Part shown: positions 1-10,289 of the stretch, piece by piece
Layout: each line of letters begins with the position of its first letter
Numbering within the stretch: the stretch's first letter is position 1
NCBI GenBank assembly: GCA_963575745.1
Contig: CAUYUJ010005005.1
Location: forward strand, 1-64,000
Reading direction: 5' to 3'
DNA length: 64,000 bases
Source of the DNA: Prorocentrum cordatum
Lineage: Eukaryota; Sar; Dinophyceae; Prorocentrales; Prorocentraceae
Position numbers and translations under genes: made by a program
Notes under the pieces: model-generated
What the model was told of the DNA's origin: nothing
Database searches by the model: none
What the model saw: only the letters and a program-made list of their open reading frames with translations

Positions 1-1652
1 CATGATTTGCAGCTGCACACAGAGAGCCTGCGACAGGAACTGAGCAGCTACGCGGTGCAGCTGAGCGAGCAGAGGTCCAACGCAGCGGTGCAGGAGCAGG
101 CGCTGGAGGAGGAGCTCGCCCAAGCCCTCACCTTCAGGATCGCCAGCATGGAAGAGGCCTCCGCCATGGAAGACTTTGCCAGCCAGCAGAGGACGGGCAG
201 GGAGGAGGCCATTCACCTCGCGCTGCAAGAAAGCCTCCAGCGCTCCCGCACGCTACACACCGAGCTCGACGCCATCGCAAAGAAGGAGAAGCAGGGCGCG
301 TCGGAGACAGAGGAGTTAAAGCTGAGAGTGCAGAGCCTGGAAGCCATCGCAGCCAGTAGGGAACGCGAACGCAAAAACCATGGTCAACCTGTACGCCGAG
401 ATGAGGCAATACGGGCAGGAGGGCTACGACTTCACGAAGAGGGCAGCTCATCACCTCGTCCAAGGGGGCCACCTCCCAACGTCCCAAGAGTCCATGGACG
501 ACTACCAGGAGGCCGCCGACCTGTACGAGAAAGCTAGGAGCAGCCGGGGCAGCTACCGCCCCAGCGGAGCCCCCCGTTGCGACCACCCTCCCAACTGGTG
601 CAGCCGAGGAGCGCCCAGCCAACAGGGGCCGTAGGCAGGGCAGCTCCTCGCATCGGAGGCCCGCATCAAACAGGTCAGCCAGATCAGCAGCCCGCCAGAC
701 CGATGAAGGCGATGTACCCCGCAGAGAGCGCGACAGGTCCAGGAGCCCCGACAGGCCAGACCCGCATGAGGAGGCAGAAAGGTACGAGCGTGAACAAGAT
801 GATTTGCGCAGACAAGACGCCGATGAGAAAACACAATGGGAAGCCGTACAGATGGAGGAGGAGCTGGAGTCCGTAGTGAGGGATCACGAAGCGGAGGAGA
901 TCCAAAGGCGCTACTACGAGGATGCCCCCATGACCCAGTTCGGCCCTGCGGGCCCACAGGACTCCCAAGCGGAGGACGACTGCTCGGAGCACGCGCCGAT
1001 GATCTACCCCGCCAGCTGGCCGCCCTGGAGCCAGGATCACCCCGCACCCGAGGAGGGGGGGGAGATGAGGGGAGTCACGCAGCACGAGGCAGACACAGAC
1101 TTGGCATCCACCTCAAGGGCTAGCTCGGCACCAGCAGAGCAAGGCGACCCTCCTACTCCGATAGCATCTCAGGTGATCTTCATCCCAGCGTCGCCAGCGC
1201 CACTCAGCGAGAGATCACTCAAGCCCACTGTTCCATTTGGGCATGATGAGCTGCGCGCCCAAGGAGGTGGAGAGGGAGCCGACAGCTTCGTACTGACCCC
1301 TCCCCCTGTATCCCAGCAGAGCGCGGAGGCGGCAGCAGCCAGCATCGAGAGGCAGTACGAGGGCATCGACATCCTAACGCGCCAGCACACCTCAGCCGCC
1401 GCCGCAGCTGCAGCCCTTGAGGAGGCGTTTGGACCCGCGCCCGCATTTCCAGGAGAAGACATCAGCCAGGCCCACAAGGGTCAGCGGGTAGACTCTGGAG
1501 AGTCAGGCATAGCACGTTTTCGTGGCCGAGTGGCCCGCAGGAGGGACGAGGCAAGGGGCACAGCAACCCCCTCCCCTCCTGCAACTCCTGGAGCCGAGGA
1601 GCAGGCAGCAGCAGCGCCCGCCGAACCCCCCCGAGGGGGGGAGGGGGCCTAG
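1..1652 (+). pseudogene. ORF1 / gag-like protein of element A, frameshifted
   Basis: Three frames join to read one plausible protein. The first part (to about 378) is a Glu/Gln/Leu-rich heptad-like coiled coil starting QLHTESLRQELSSY. The second (about 380-530) continues as a helical, charged stretch with NLYAEMRQYGQEGYD. The third (about 535-1652) has an Ala/Pro linker, an Arg/Ser-rich basic stretch (RRERDRSRSPDR, near 690), a strongly acidic helix (EEELESVVRDHEAEEI) and an Ala-rich tail ending at a TAG at 1650-1652. Coiled coil plus basic patch is typical of retroelement ORF1 RNA-binding proteins, but I see no zinc knuckle or RRM. The function is inferred from position only. Alternatively the frames are separate small ORFs. 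Confidence 0.5.
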
Positions 1653-2700
1653 CAGCGCCGCCAGGCATCAGGTCATGCATGACAGAATTCACGGCCAGGA
1701 GGCGGCCGATGAGTCCGACAGGGCAGAGCACGACGGATGTGGGCTTCCTTCACGCTCTCCGATCAGTTCGACAGCGTCGATCTCCTGTGCAGCATTGGGG
1801 AGAGCAGCTGGGGCCCAAGGGCTGCAGCACGGCAGTGGGGTCCTCCACTACGATGCTCGACCTACCCACCACCAGAGGCCTGAAAGCACGGCGGGCCCTG
1901 GGGTAATTTGTGACAGCCGTCTAGTAACACATAGACCAGCAGAGACTGCGACAGTCTCATACACCAGAGCAGATACTCCCAGGAGTCCAGGGTCCCGAGG
2001 GGCCACGACTCCAAGCAGAGGCGTTGCCGCAACTGGCATTGGCAGCGGGAGGGCCACTCCCAATCGCAGCAGCCAGCAACAACAGAGGTATCAGTCACCT
2101 GGGTCTCGAGGGGCCAACGTGACACCACCACGGCCGACACGAGGGCCGCCCGCCGCGTCTCGAGGGGCGCTAGGCGGCAGCCAAGGAGGCACACTACCAG
2201 GGAGGAGTGATGCATCCGCCAGTCAGTCAGCACTTCAGGTCACAAGCCACCAAGATGGCTGCAAGGATGCGTTACCGGCTGCCCTTGCACACAGCACGCC
2301 CCCCTCCACCATCCGAGTCCACGAGATCGAGAACGCGGACAGGACCTTTCTCGATGGACAAAACTCGAGTGGCAGCGAGGCCGAGGACGGCACGGAGCAA
2401 TGTTACGAGAAGTGGAAGCACGCGCGCGCAGTCGCAGCCTTCCGAACAGCCCAGCAGCGAGCACGCCGTGCACGGCGCGCTGCGGCGAGCCACAGTCGTC
2501 GGGACGACAGCAGCACCCATAATAAGTACCGAGCCCTGGTGGTGGATCAGGAGCACAGCGCCCGCACCCGATCCAGCCGCGCCAGCGACCAGCAGAAATC
2601 GAGTGGTCAAGAAGGCAGCCCAACCTGGCGGGCACGCACGGAGTCCCCTCACACTGCAAGGCCGCTGACGAGCAGATCTGCCCCCCCACAGAGACGAGCA
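1651..2700 (+). CDS. Low-complexity Ser/Arg/Pro-rich linker ORF of element A
   Basis: The frame open from 1522 to 2844 reads plausible, biased protein over about 1650-2640. It has repeated 'SPGSRGA'-type peptides (near 1985 and 2098), then an acidic patch (SGSEAEDGTEQ, near 2370) and an Arg-rich helix (RTAQQRARRARRAAA, near 2450). It lies between the gag-like ORF1 and the RNase H ORF, each in a different frame. No domain is recognisable. It may be the disordered C-terminal half of ORF1 or the N-terminal part of ORF2. The start is not defined: no convincing ATG context separates it from ORF1. Confidence 0.4.
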
Positions 2701-3226
2701 GATGCGGGAGCGTTCCCCCTTGCAGGTGCGAAGGCCTGGCAGCAAGCCTCCGTCGGGAGGGTGGTCGATGCCTTGCTCCCAGGCCAGGGGCTTCGTCCAA
2801 GGGCACTCGAGACAGGACCCCAACAGCAGCTACACTGGCAGTAGCACAGGGTGGAGACCAACGACTCGGCCACCACCGATCAGCAGCACACACAGCATCC
2901 CACCCACGGCCACAGCACTGCCTGAGGTAGAGGCCAATCCTGCCCCAACCAACACCCTTACGCCAGACCGGCGCACCAAGCCCCAACACCCACCAACTGG
3001 GCAACTTGAAGACCTAGCCGAGCCCGAGCAGCACACAGTGCCTACTAGGGCCTGCCCAAGCTGGCGCGCTAGCGCGGGGTCGCCTCGCACTGTAAGGCCG
3101 CCGACGGGCGGACCTGCTCCCCAGCGGGTAGAGCAGCTGCGGGATCAATCCCCCTTACAGGTGCGTAGGCGTGATGGCATGCCTCCGACGGGAGGGTGGT
3201 CGAAGCCGTGCCCTCGCGCCAGCGAT
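2635..3226 (+). repeat. Diverged direct repeat inside element A (two copies of about 153 bp)
   Basis: Copies at about 2635-2787 and 3072-3226 align along their length with scattered substitutions. Both contain the encoded peptide SPLQVRR followed by PP(S/T)GGWS. The 437-bp offset is not a multiple of three, but small indels between the copies keep the peptide similar where the frame overlaps. Probably an old internal duplication. Confidence 0.65.
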
Positions 3227-4957
3227 GTCGTGTTGGGGTGTCCAACCAGGCCCAGCGACATCCAAGCTGATCCAGCATCACCAGTGGCCCCAGTCCCGAC
3301 GGACCCAAACAGCTCACCACGGCCAGACAGGTGGAAGCCAACGCTCCCCTCGGCATCAGCTCGCTCCCACCACGGCATGGGTGCCACCAATCACCCAGAC
3401 GCCCTGGATGGCGAACCTCATCGTCTACGCGACAGAATGCTCCACGCCCAATCACACGAGCCCCTGTTCAGTCAGGCCGTGCGGGCTGGATCGGGCAACT
3501 TGAACTTCGATGAGGGGAGCCAACTGCCACCATCACTACCCGTGAAGCGGAGTGCGCCTCAGGCTGGGGTCCCACCTCTACCCCCGCCTACCCACTCCGC
3601 ACCATCACAGCTACCTCCAGCCCGCATTACCAGCACACCATGTCCCACCCTACATGGCACGGAGCCTGTGCCAGACGATGACGTCGAGTACTCCCCCGAG
3701 TACGTCAGTGCTGAGAGGGCCAGGCGCGGCCGAAGGCAACGGCAGCCCCCCACCACGGCAGCACCAGACAGAGGCCAACCTGCAGTGCTGCCAGTTCTCA
3801 GCCAAGACCCAGTAGCCGAGACCCTGCGAGGCCGAGGCCGCGTCAATGTCTGCGCCGACGTCGACACCACGACCCTCCACAATATGGCAAGGCTGGCGCT
3901 GGAGATGCGCCCATCACGTGAGCTGCCGACTAGGCGCACACACATCTACACGGACGGCAGCTACAACGGCATCCCACATACAGCCGCCAGGGCAGTAGTT
4001 ATTGTCGACGAGTACGACGACGGGCGCAACTCACGAGGCCCGTTTGGCTTTCGGGGTTTCATTGCTGGCAAGGTCACCGAGTCCCTAGACGGCATGGCAA
4101 ACAACGAGAAGGTGACGGCATACACAGCTGAGCTCACGGCAGTGCTTTGGGCACTAATGTGGGCCCTTGGTCAAGACACCGCCGCGCCCATCGAGATCAC
4201 GCCCGACGCCCTCAACGTTATCAACCTGGCCAAAGGCGAAGCCCAATGCCATGTACACCCGAGGCTGGGGGCCGCCATTCGCACGCTTGCTGGCCTCCTC
4301 CAACAAGCCCGACCTACTCAGTGGCATCACATTAACTCGCACATTGGCCACCCTTGGAATGAGCTCGCAGATGGGATAGCAGATCAAGCTTCGGCCAGCG
4401 ACCTGATGGACCCGAATATCGCAGCAGTGCAGGCGATCGCGCACAACAAATTCCTTTCCTGGGAATGGTTACGCTCAGCGCCAGATGCGGTCAAGGCCGC
4501 ATACCCTCCCATGCGGAACCAAGACTTCATCATCGGGGCCACTCACCCGCAGGCAGCCCCATGTGCGATCCAGAGGCCCATCAGCACCACCACCATCAAG
4601 GCCGACCTCAGCTTGAATTTGTGCACCTACAACTGCAGATCACTCATGGCCGCCGTCAGCTTCAAGTCGGGCAAAGGCAAGGCGGCCAGTAAAAGCAAGC
4701 AGAGCATCTCCAAGGTTACGCACCTAGCAGCACAGTTTGCTGACATGGGCCTGCGCGCGGTGGCCCTCCAGGAGACGCAGAGCGAAGGAGACGTCCGCAA
4801 CGTTGGAGAATATGTTTGCTACTCCTCAGGCCACACGCAGCAGAACAGAGGATGCGACATGTGGCTTAACGTCTCCCAGCCGATCAGCGTGAGTGGGGCA
4901 GCGAAGTACATAGTGCCAGAGACACCCTCGTCCTCCACCAGCACGACAGGCTCTTGA
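2702..4957 (+). CDS. Element A ORF2, N-terminal part: Pro-rich region, RNase H, start of endonuclease
   Basis: The first 410 residues are Pro/Ser/Arg-rich and disordered. An RNase H fold follows at residues about 415-565: THIYTDGSYNG gives the first Asp, AYTAELTAVLWAL the Glu, ITPDALNVI the second Asp, and HINSHIGHPWNELADGIAD the His and last Asp. All expected catalytic positions are therefore present. From residue about 638 the protein enters an AP-endonuclease-like (EEP superfamily) domain: LNLCTYNCRSL, then VALQETQ with the metal-binding Glu. The frame is lost near 4915 and the ORF ends in a nonsense tail. RNase H degrades RNA in the RNA/DNA hybrid, and the endonuclease nicks target DNA. 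RNase H before the endonuclease is not the usual LINE order. Confidence 0.85.
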   Translation: MRERSPLQVRRPGSKPPSGGWSMPCSQARGFVQGHSRQDPNSSYTGSSTGWRPTTRPPPISSTHSIPPTATALPEVEANPAPTNTLTPDRRTKPQHPPTGQLEDLAEPEQHTVPTRACPSWRASAGSPRTVRPPTGGPAPQRVEQLRDQSPLQVRRRDGMPPTGGWSKPCPRASDVVLGCPTRPSDIQADPASPVAPVPTDPNSSPRPDRWKPTLPSASARSHHGMGATNHPDALDGEPHRLRDRMLHAQSHEPLFSQAVRAGSGNLNFDEGSQLPPSLPVKRSAPQAGVPPLPPPTHSAPSQLPPARITSTPCPTLHGTEPVPDDDVEYSPEYVSAERARRGRRQRQPPTTAAPDRGQPAVLPVLSQDPVAETLRGRGRVNVCADVDTTTLHNMARLALEMRPSRELPTRRTHIYTDGSYNGIPHTAARAVVIVDEYDDGRNSRGPFGFRGFIAGKVTESLDGMANNEKVTAYTAELTAVLWALMWALGQDTAAPIEITPDALNVINLAKGEAQCHVHPRLGAAIRTLAGLLQQARPTQWHHINSHIGHPWNELADGIADQASASDLMDPNIAAVQAIAHNKFLSWEWLRSAPDAVKAAYPPMRNQDFIIGATHPQAAPCAIQRPISTTTIKADLSLNLCTYNCRSLMAAVSFKSGKGKAASKSKQSISKVTHLAAQFADMGLRAVALQETQSEGDVRNVGEYVCYSSGHTQQNRGCDMWLNVSQPISVSGAAKYIVPETPSSSTSTTGS

Positions 4958-5640
4958 TCATCAAGACCCGCGTTGCAGGCACAGACATGGTCATCGCCTC
5001 CGCGTACGCACCCCACGAAGACTCCCAGGCGGCTGAGAAGACAGAATTCTGGGAGTCTGCCCAGCGACTGTCTGCCAAGTACCACGTGGACATCTTCATG
5101 GGGGACCTGAACGGGCGTCTTGGCGACTATGAGTCCCCAGGAGTTGGCGCCGGTGGGTACCCAGAACCGACCAACGGCAATGGCAAGCACATCGTCAGCT
5201 TCGCAGCCGACACCGACATGGAGGTCATCAACACCACGAAGGATCCAGGCAACAATTCGTTTACGCATATCGGATCGAAGGGGCAGCGCCACAGGATCGA
5301 CTACATCCTGCTGAGCTCCTCCATTGCCCCGTACGTTGCGAGCTGCAGCACGGAGCCAGGTCTTGACCGAGGCACAGCTGCACAAGACCACATACCAGTA
5401 CTCGCCACCCTCAAGTGGGCCGTCTGCAAGACCACCAAGGCCTCAGGACCGCGGCCCGATCTGACCAACTTAAACAACGATGACGCCAAGGCCAGCTTTA
5501 AGGAGATTCTCAAGCAGGCCCCGATCATCCCCTGGGAGGTGGACGTCAACACCCACTGCGAGGAGGTCACCAGAGTCGTCAACAACGCGGCCATCCAGGC
5601 CTTCGGCAAGGCCGTCAAGGCAGCGAGGAAGCCCCTACGT
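4915..5640 (+). CDS. Element A endonuclease, C-terminal half (EEP/APE-like), frame +1
   Basis: Reading resumes in another frame with TLVLHQHDRLLIIKTRV and continues the endonuclease started in the upstream ORF. IASAYAPHEDS and FMGDLNGRLGDYES hold the catalytic Asp/Asn pair. SFTHIGSKGQRHRIDYILLS holds the RIDYIL motif, and AAQDHIPVLATL the terminal Asp-His. All the motifs of an AP-type LINE endonuclease are therefore visible across the two pieces. After about residue 5640 this frame becomes nonsense (to a stop at 5724) and the RT leader continues in the next frame. The open frame itself runs 4954-5724 from an ATG that is probably not the true start. Confidence 0.85.
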
Positions 5641-7897
5641 CTCCAAGACTACCATGGGCCTAATCCGAGCCAGGCGCCTCACACTTCGAGTTCATCGCGC
5701 AGTGCTCAGAGGAGAAGCCCATGACGACCGACCTGGACGACTAGTAGCCCACGCCCACTCTCTTCTTGGAGGCGAGGTCGGGGCCTAACTAGCCCTGTGG
5801 AGCAGAGAGCGTGGCGACGACGATGGCACCATCCACGACATCCACGACTACGCGCACCTCCTCCTGAACTGGACGATTTCGCCCATGGTCTACGCCATGG
5901 CCATCCTCTCCTTCCTCACCAGGTCTGGGCTGCTCGTTGCCTCGGCCGTCGAGAAGGACCGTAGTGCCTTCCTCAGCCGGCTTGCCTCAACTGCGTCCTC
6001 CGCCTCCGCTGCGAACGACGCTGCGGCCCAGTGGAAGGCCTACCGCGACCTATTAAGGTATGGCGGGAGGAAGGCGAAGCTCCCAGCAGGAAAGCCGATG
6101 AGGCTCGACAAGGATGGAGAGGTGATCCACAACTCCCAGGACATGGCGGACCAGGAGCTCATACATTTCGCGCAGATACAGGCGGGCAAGATCGTGACAG
6201 CGGATGATCTTGCCAACAAGTATAATCATGACAGCAAGACCAGGCCCTTCGACGGCATGCTGGATCTCTCCATGGCGATGCCCCTGGCCGTCTGCCAGGC
6301 CCAGCTCGCTGCGGCCAAGACTGGGGCGCAAGGAGGTCCTGACGGGCTCGCGAACGCCGTCCTCAGGGCGGCTCCTACAGAGGCAGCCACGCTACTGCAT
6401 CCCCTCTTCACCAAGGTGGCGACCACCGTACGGGAGCCGCTGAGCTTCAAGGACGGGGACCTGGTAGCAATCCCCAAAGGAAAAGGCGACCCGCGATACC
6501 TCCTGGCGTACCGCGAGATCCTCTTAAACAACGTCCTGGGCAAGCACCACCATAAATACCTGAGGGCCATGCTCAACACTACCAGCGCCATAGCGCTGGA
6601 GGACATCCAGGTTGGCGGCCGGCCCAAGCGAGGGGCTGACATGGCGGTCCTAGCGGCGCGCCTCTTCACAGAGAGAAGCCAGGCCCAAGGGAAGTGCTCC
6701 ATGATCAGCTGCTACGACTTAAAGGAGGCCTTCTACTCGGTTGTCGTCCAGCTGGTCCACGGCATCCCAGGCGAGGAGGACGAAGTCAAGGAGGTGCTAG
6801 ACAACCTAGAAGTTCCCCTATGGGCCCAGCCACAATTGGAGCACCTCATGGCCAACCCAGGGATACTCGACACAGTGTTGGACGGCTCCCACCTGGCTGC
6901 CCTCATTGCAGAAGGGTATCGCAACAGGTGGACATCGCACAGGTTCTCCCAGAACTTCATGGCGCCGCACAAGGGCACGAGGCCTGGCGTGCCCCTAGCC
7001 GACGCGGGCTTCAATCTGCTCTTCGGCCGAGTCCACCGCATGATTGACAGCTGCCTTGCGCAGCGAGGGCTAAGAGCCCAGGGCAAGCCCCTGGAGAGCA
7101 GCTTCGCATGCGACACCGACCCCACAGACGGACCACTCCAGGAGCACGAACCTCACGGCGTATCTCTCGTCGACGACCTCACGGGCATGCACGTGTTCAG
7201 CAGCCCCGATCACATCCAGTCCGAGGCCACGGGGCTCTGCGAAGCCGTCTACTGCGCCACCAGCAACTTCGGCCTCCAGCTGCAGCTCACCAAGACCAAG
7301 GTGATGATCGACTTCAGTGGGCCTGGGAGCCGGCAAGCTCGGGCCAGCTTCTATTCCAATGGAGTGCCGAGGATCGAGGTCCCTCTCGCAGAGAGCCACG
7401 TCGAGGTTGTCCGCCACCACAAGCTCCTCGGGACCTACGTAACCGACAATGCATCCCCTGGGGTGGATGTCGCAGTGAAGGTAGCCACCGCTGCGACATC
7501 CACGAGGCCTCTCCATCGCGAAGTCCACCGTCGCTCAGAGCTGGCCATCAAAAACAAGGCCTACCTAGCCGACAGTGTGGTGCTATCCCAGCTGCTATAC
7601 AATGCGTCTACCTGGCCTGAACTCACAGCAGGCCAGGCCAGGAATTTCAACAACCAGTATATCGTGAACTACGCTGCCGCGCAGAGGATCACTTGGAAAG
7701 TACGACAGAAGAAGGAGGCCACGAACACCCAGATCCTCGAAGGGGTCGACAAGCTGCCCCCCGAGATAGTCCTACGTCTTGAGCGGCTACGACTATTCGG
7801 TAGATGCCTCAACTGGGGACCCCTGCACCTCCGCCGACTACTCAGCCAAGCATGGGGCGGGAGTTACGGCTGGGTGGCACTGCTCCGCCGCGACTGA
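5640..7897 (+). pseudogene. Element A reverse transcriptase, with two in-frame stops
   Basis: The leader (5640-5785) reads PYVSKTTMGLIRARR, then hits a TAA at 5786-5788. The long open part runs 5885-7897 (670 codons). RT motifs: GPDGLANAVL (residues 151-160), VAIPKGKGDPRYLLAYREILL, motif A in CYDLKEAFYSV with Asp278, motif B in KGTRPGVPLAD (363-373), motif C LVDDL (428-432) with both catalytic Asp, and thumb residues KLLGTYVTDN. Leu replaces the usual Tyr/Phe at the first motif C position, and the B motif is atypical. The frame ends at TGA 7895-7897, directly before in-frame coding sequence, so the stop could be a TGG-to-TGA mutation. The enzyme would prime cDNA at the nicked target site. Confidence 0.85.
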
Positions 7898-9652
7898 GAC
7901 TGGGTCCGCGACCACACAGGACCTGACGAGCGTGGTGGAGCATACACGCTCGAAGACTGGAAGGACTGGGCCAGGAACGGCTACAAAAGCTACCTCAACG
8001 CAGTCAAGAAAGCTTGCCAACGTGGCAAAGCCCGCCAGTACGATCACGACCACCACGCTCGATGGCGGCTACGACTCCAGCGGTGGACCAACACGGAAGC
8101 CATCTCGCCCTTCCCAGACCAGCACTTCGAGCAGCAGCGCAAGTACCTATGCTACCGCTGCGGACGCACTGAACTCAGCGCAGCAATTTTACGAGCCCAC
8201 ATCACCAAGGACCACACCTCGTCGGGGCATCCCATCTCGTGGGCAACTGGCTCGGTCTGCTACGGATGCGGCATGGACTACCACGCCACAAACAGGCTGG
8301 TCAAGCACTTGCTGCGCGTGCGCAGGTGTGCTCGACCCTGGCGAAAAACACGTCCAGCACTCCTCAGCAAAGCCGAGCTGCAGCATAACCAGCAAGTGGT
8401 GCGCGACCAGCAGCAGGCGAACATAAGGGCGGGCAGGCCCATCGACTGGGCAGAGAAGCCTGCAGTCCCTGCTCGTCCTCCAGAAATACACGCGGACGAG
8501 GACAGCGACGACAGCAATGGCGGCCACTACAAGAGCCCCGAGCTCCCCTTCATCGAGGAGCCACCGCCGCCGCCAGCTGTTGTACCCAGGCCCAGGCCAG
8601 CTCGGACTCTATACGTGCTGCATATGTTCAGCGGCCGTCGCCGAGAGGGAGACGTTCAGGATTGGTTCGACCGCATTAGCAGTCGGGCTTCATGCGACAT
8701 ACACATGCTCAGCCTGGACATCGCCAACGACCCGACCTTCGGCGACCTGACATCAGAAGTCGCAGTCAACAAGTGGCGAGGCATGGCACAAGCAGGGAGG
8801 ATTGCAGGAGTCATCGGCGGACCGCCGTGCGAGACCTGGAGCCGAGCGCGCCACCTGCCCCCCAATGACTGCAGGGGTCGCCCACCAAGACCCCTAAGGC
8901 GCAGCAACAGCTTGCGGGGCCTTCGCTACCTTTCCCGTCCAGAGATGGAACAAGTAGCGATAGGCAATCGCCTATACAGGACACAGCTGGAGCTCATGTA
9001 CATGTGCCTCAACCTTGGAGTCCCAGGCATGCTCGAGCACCCGTGCGAGCCCACCGAGGAGCACTTCGCCAGCTCCTGGAGGCTCCCCGAGACGCGCCAC
9101 CTCCTGGACCAGCAGGGGGTCGAGCTGATCACATTCGACCAGTGCACCTGTGGAGCGCGTTCGAGGAAGTCCACAAGCCTGCTGGCGGTATCCCTACCAA
9201 CCCTCCGAGCAGAAATCAGCAGATTGCCTGGAGGCGGGAGGTGCTTCCACACGGCCTCCTACCACGCGGAGCTGGCGGGCATCAACGACGACGGCCAGTG
9301 GCGCACCGCGGCGGCCAAGGAGTACCCGAACAGGTTGTGCCAGGCCATCGCGACCGCACTGGCGAAGCATATAAGGTGGCGCTTTGGCGAGTCGCCTAGC
9401 GACGTCCACGGATGGCGCATCGACGACGACGTGGCCCACTTCTTCCAGCCGCTCGACCGCTACAAGACCAGGGAGATGGGTCAGGACTACCACCGTGGCC
9501 CAGCGAGGCGAGGGGGCGCCCCGACCTGGTTGGAGGAGGCGAGGGAGTGGGCCCTGCAGGACCGACCCGACAAGGCAATGGGCAGGACCGCCAACTCGAC
9601 GGGAGTTGTTCGAGCACAGGCTGACGACGCGGATCGCGACGAAGTGCCCTGA
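7898..9652 (+). CDS. Element A C-terminal module: Cys/His knuckles and C5-cytosine-methyltransferase-like domain
   Basis: This is the same frame as the RT and is open from 7898. Two Cys/His clusters come first: YLCYRCGRTELS...RAHITKDH and VCYGCGMDYHATNR...KHLLRVRRC, zinc-finger-like. After a Pro-rich hinge comes a Rossmann-like domain. VLHMFSG resembles motif I of C5 methyltransferases. LSLDIANDPTFGDLTS fits the acidic ribose-binding turn. GVIGGPPCETWSRAR is motif IV with the Pro-Cys dipeptide. MLEHP replaces the usual Glu-Asn-Val. FDQCTCG and RSRKST follow, a signature I associate with dinoflagellate retroelement proteins. The first ATG (8273) falls inside the second finger, so it is not the natural start. 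Activity is unproven, because the target-recognition domain is not recognisable. Confidence 0.7.
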   Translation, partial: DWVRDHTGPDERGGAYTLEDWKDWARNGYKSYLNAVKKACQRGKARQYDHDHHARWRLRLQRWTNTEAISPFPDQHFEQQRKYLCYRCGRTELSAAILRAHITKDHTSSGHPISWATGSVCYGCGMDYHATNRLVKHLLRVRRCARPWRKTRPALLSKAELQHNQQVVRDQQQANIRAGRPIDWAEKPAVPARPPEIHADEDSDDSNGGHYKSPELPFIEEPPPPPAVVPRPRPARTLYVLHMFSGRRREGDVQDWFDRISSRASCDIHMLSLDIANDPTFGDLTSEVAVNKWRGMAQAGRIAGVIGGPPCETWSRARHLPPNDCRGRPPRPLRRSNSLRGLRYLSRPEMEQVAIGNRLYRTQLELMYMCLNLGVPGMLEHPCEPTEEHFASSWRLPETRHLLDQQGVELITFDQCTCGARSRKSTSLLAVSLPTLRAEISRLPGGGRCFHTASYHAELAGINDDGQWRTAAAKEYPNRLCQAIATALAKHIRWRFGESPSDVHGWRIDDDVAHFFQPLDRYKTREMGQDYHRGPARRGGAPTWLEEAREWALQDRPDKAMGRTANSTGVVRAQADDADRDEVP

Positions 9653-9663
9653 CGACAAGTACA

Positions 9664-9817
9664 AAAGGGTCAGGACGCAAGTCCTGAGGAAGCCCCGAGT
9701 GCGAGGGAATACCTCAGGCTACGTCGCCAAGTTTTGCACGAGTTGTCAGGGCGCAAGTCCTGGGGAAGCCCCGAATGCGAGGGAACACCCCAGGCACACG
9801 TCGCCACGTTTTGTAGC
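9664..9817 (+). repeat. Two tandem copies of a 77-bp unit in the element A tail
   Basis: Positions 9664-9740 and 9741-9817 align closely, with shared segments GACGCAAGTCCTG/GGCGCAAGTCCTG, GGAAGCCCCGA and ACGTCGCCAAGTTTTG. The array begins 12 bases after the stop of the methyltransferase-like ORF. Confidence 0.8.
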
Positions 9818-9945
9818 AGTGATGGACACGGCCGCCGTACAGCCAGGGCTCAGAGGTACCAGCCAGACTACATGCCAACTACACCAAGTACGAGTCAACG
9901 CTGCCCTGGTGAGGCAAGGATCAAACTTCGAGACGGGCTCGAAGG

Positions 9946-10034
9946 GCGGGGGGGCAGGACGAGGACTGCCCGCGCCTACCAGGGGGGATGGTGAGGGGCA
10001 GGGGGGGGGGGCAGGACGAGAACTGCCCGCGCCC
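9946..10034 (+). repeat. G-rich direct repeats in the element A tail
   Basis: Two G-runs, each followed by GCAGGACGAG(G/A)ACTGCCCGCGCC, lie about 55 bp apart. The unit is itself partly self-complementary (GGGCAG/CTGCCC). Confidence 0.6.
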
Positions 10035-10289
10035 CCGCGGTCCGCCCTAGCTCGCCACCCCCACCATTCCCATGGCGGAGATGGAGCTCCCGAGCGCCCA
10101 AGGGCGAAGCATAGGGCAGCCGAGACCTTCCTCATCGACAACAGAAGAATCACTGGGCCTGGGGTTCGCCCCCACCGAGGGCACTGTGACCCCTAGCCAT
10201 AGCGGGACGAGGTGGGGCCGCCAAGAACCCTACTTGAAGTCGGTGCATGGAGGCCTGAGTGCGCCTACGACCTATTCCACCTACCAGCA

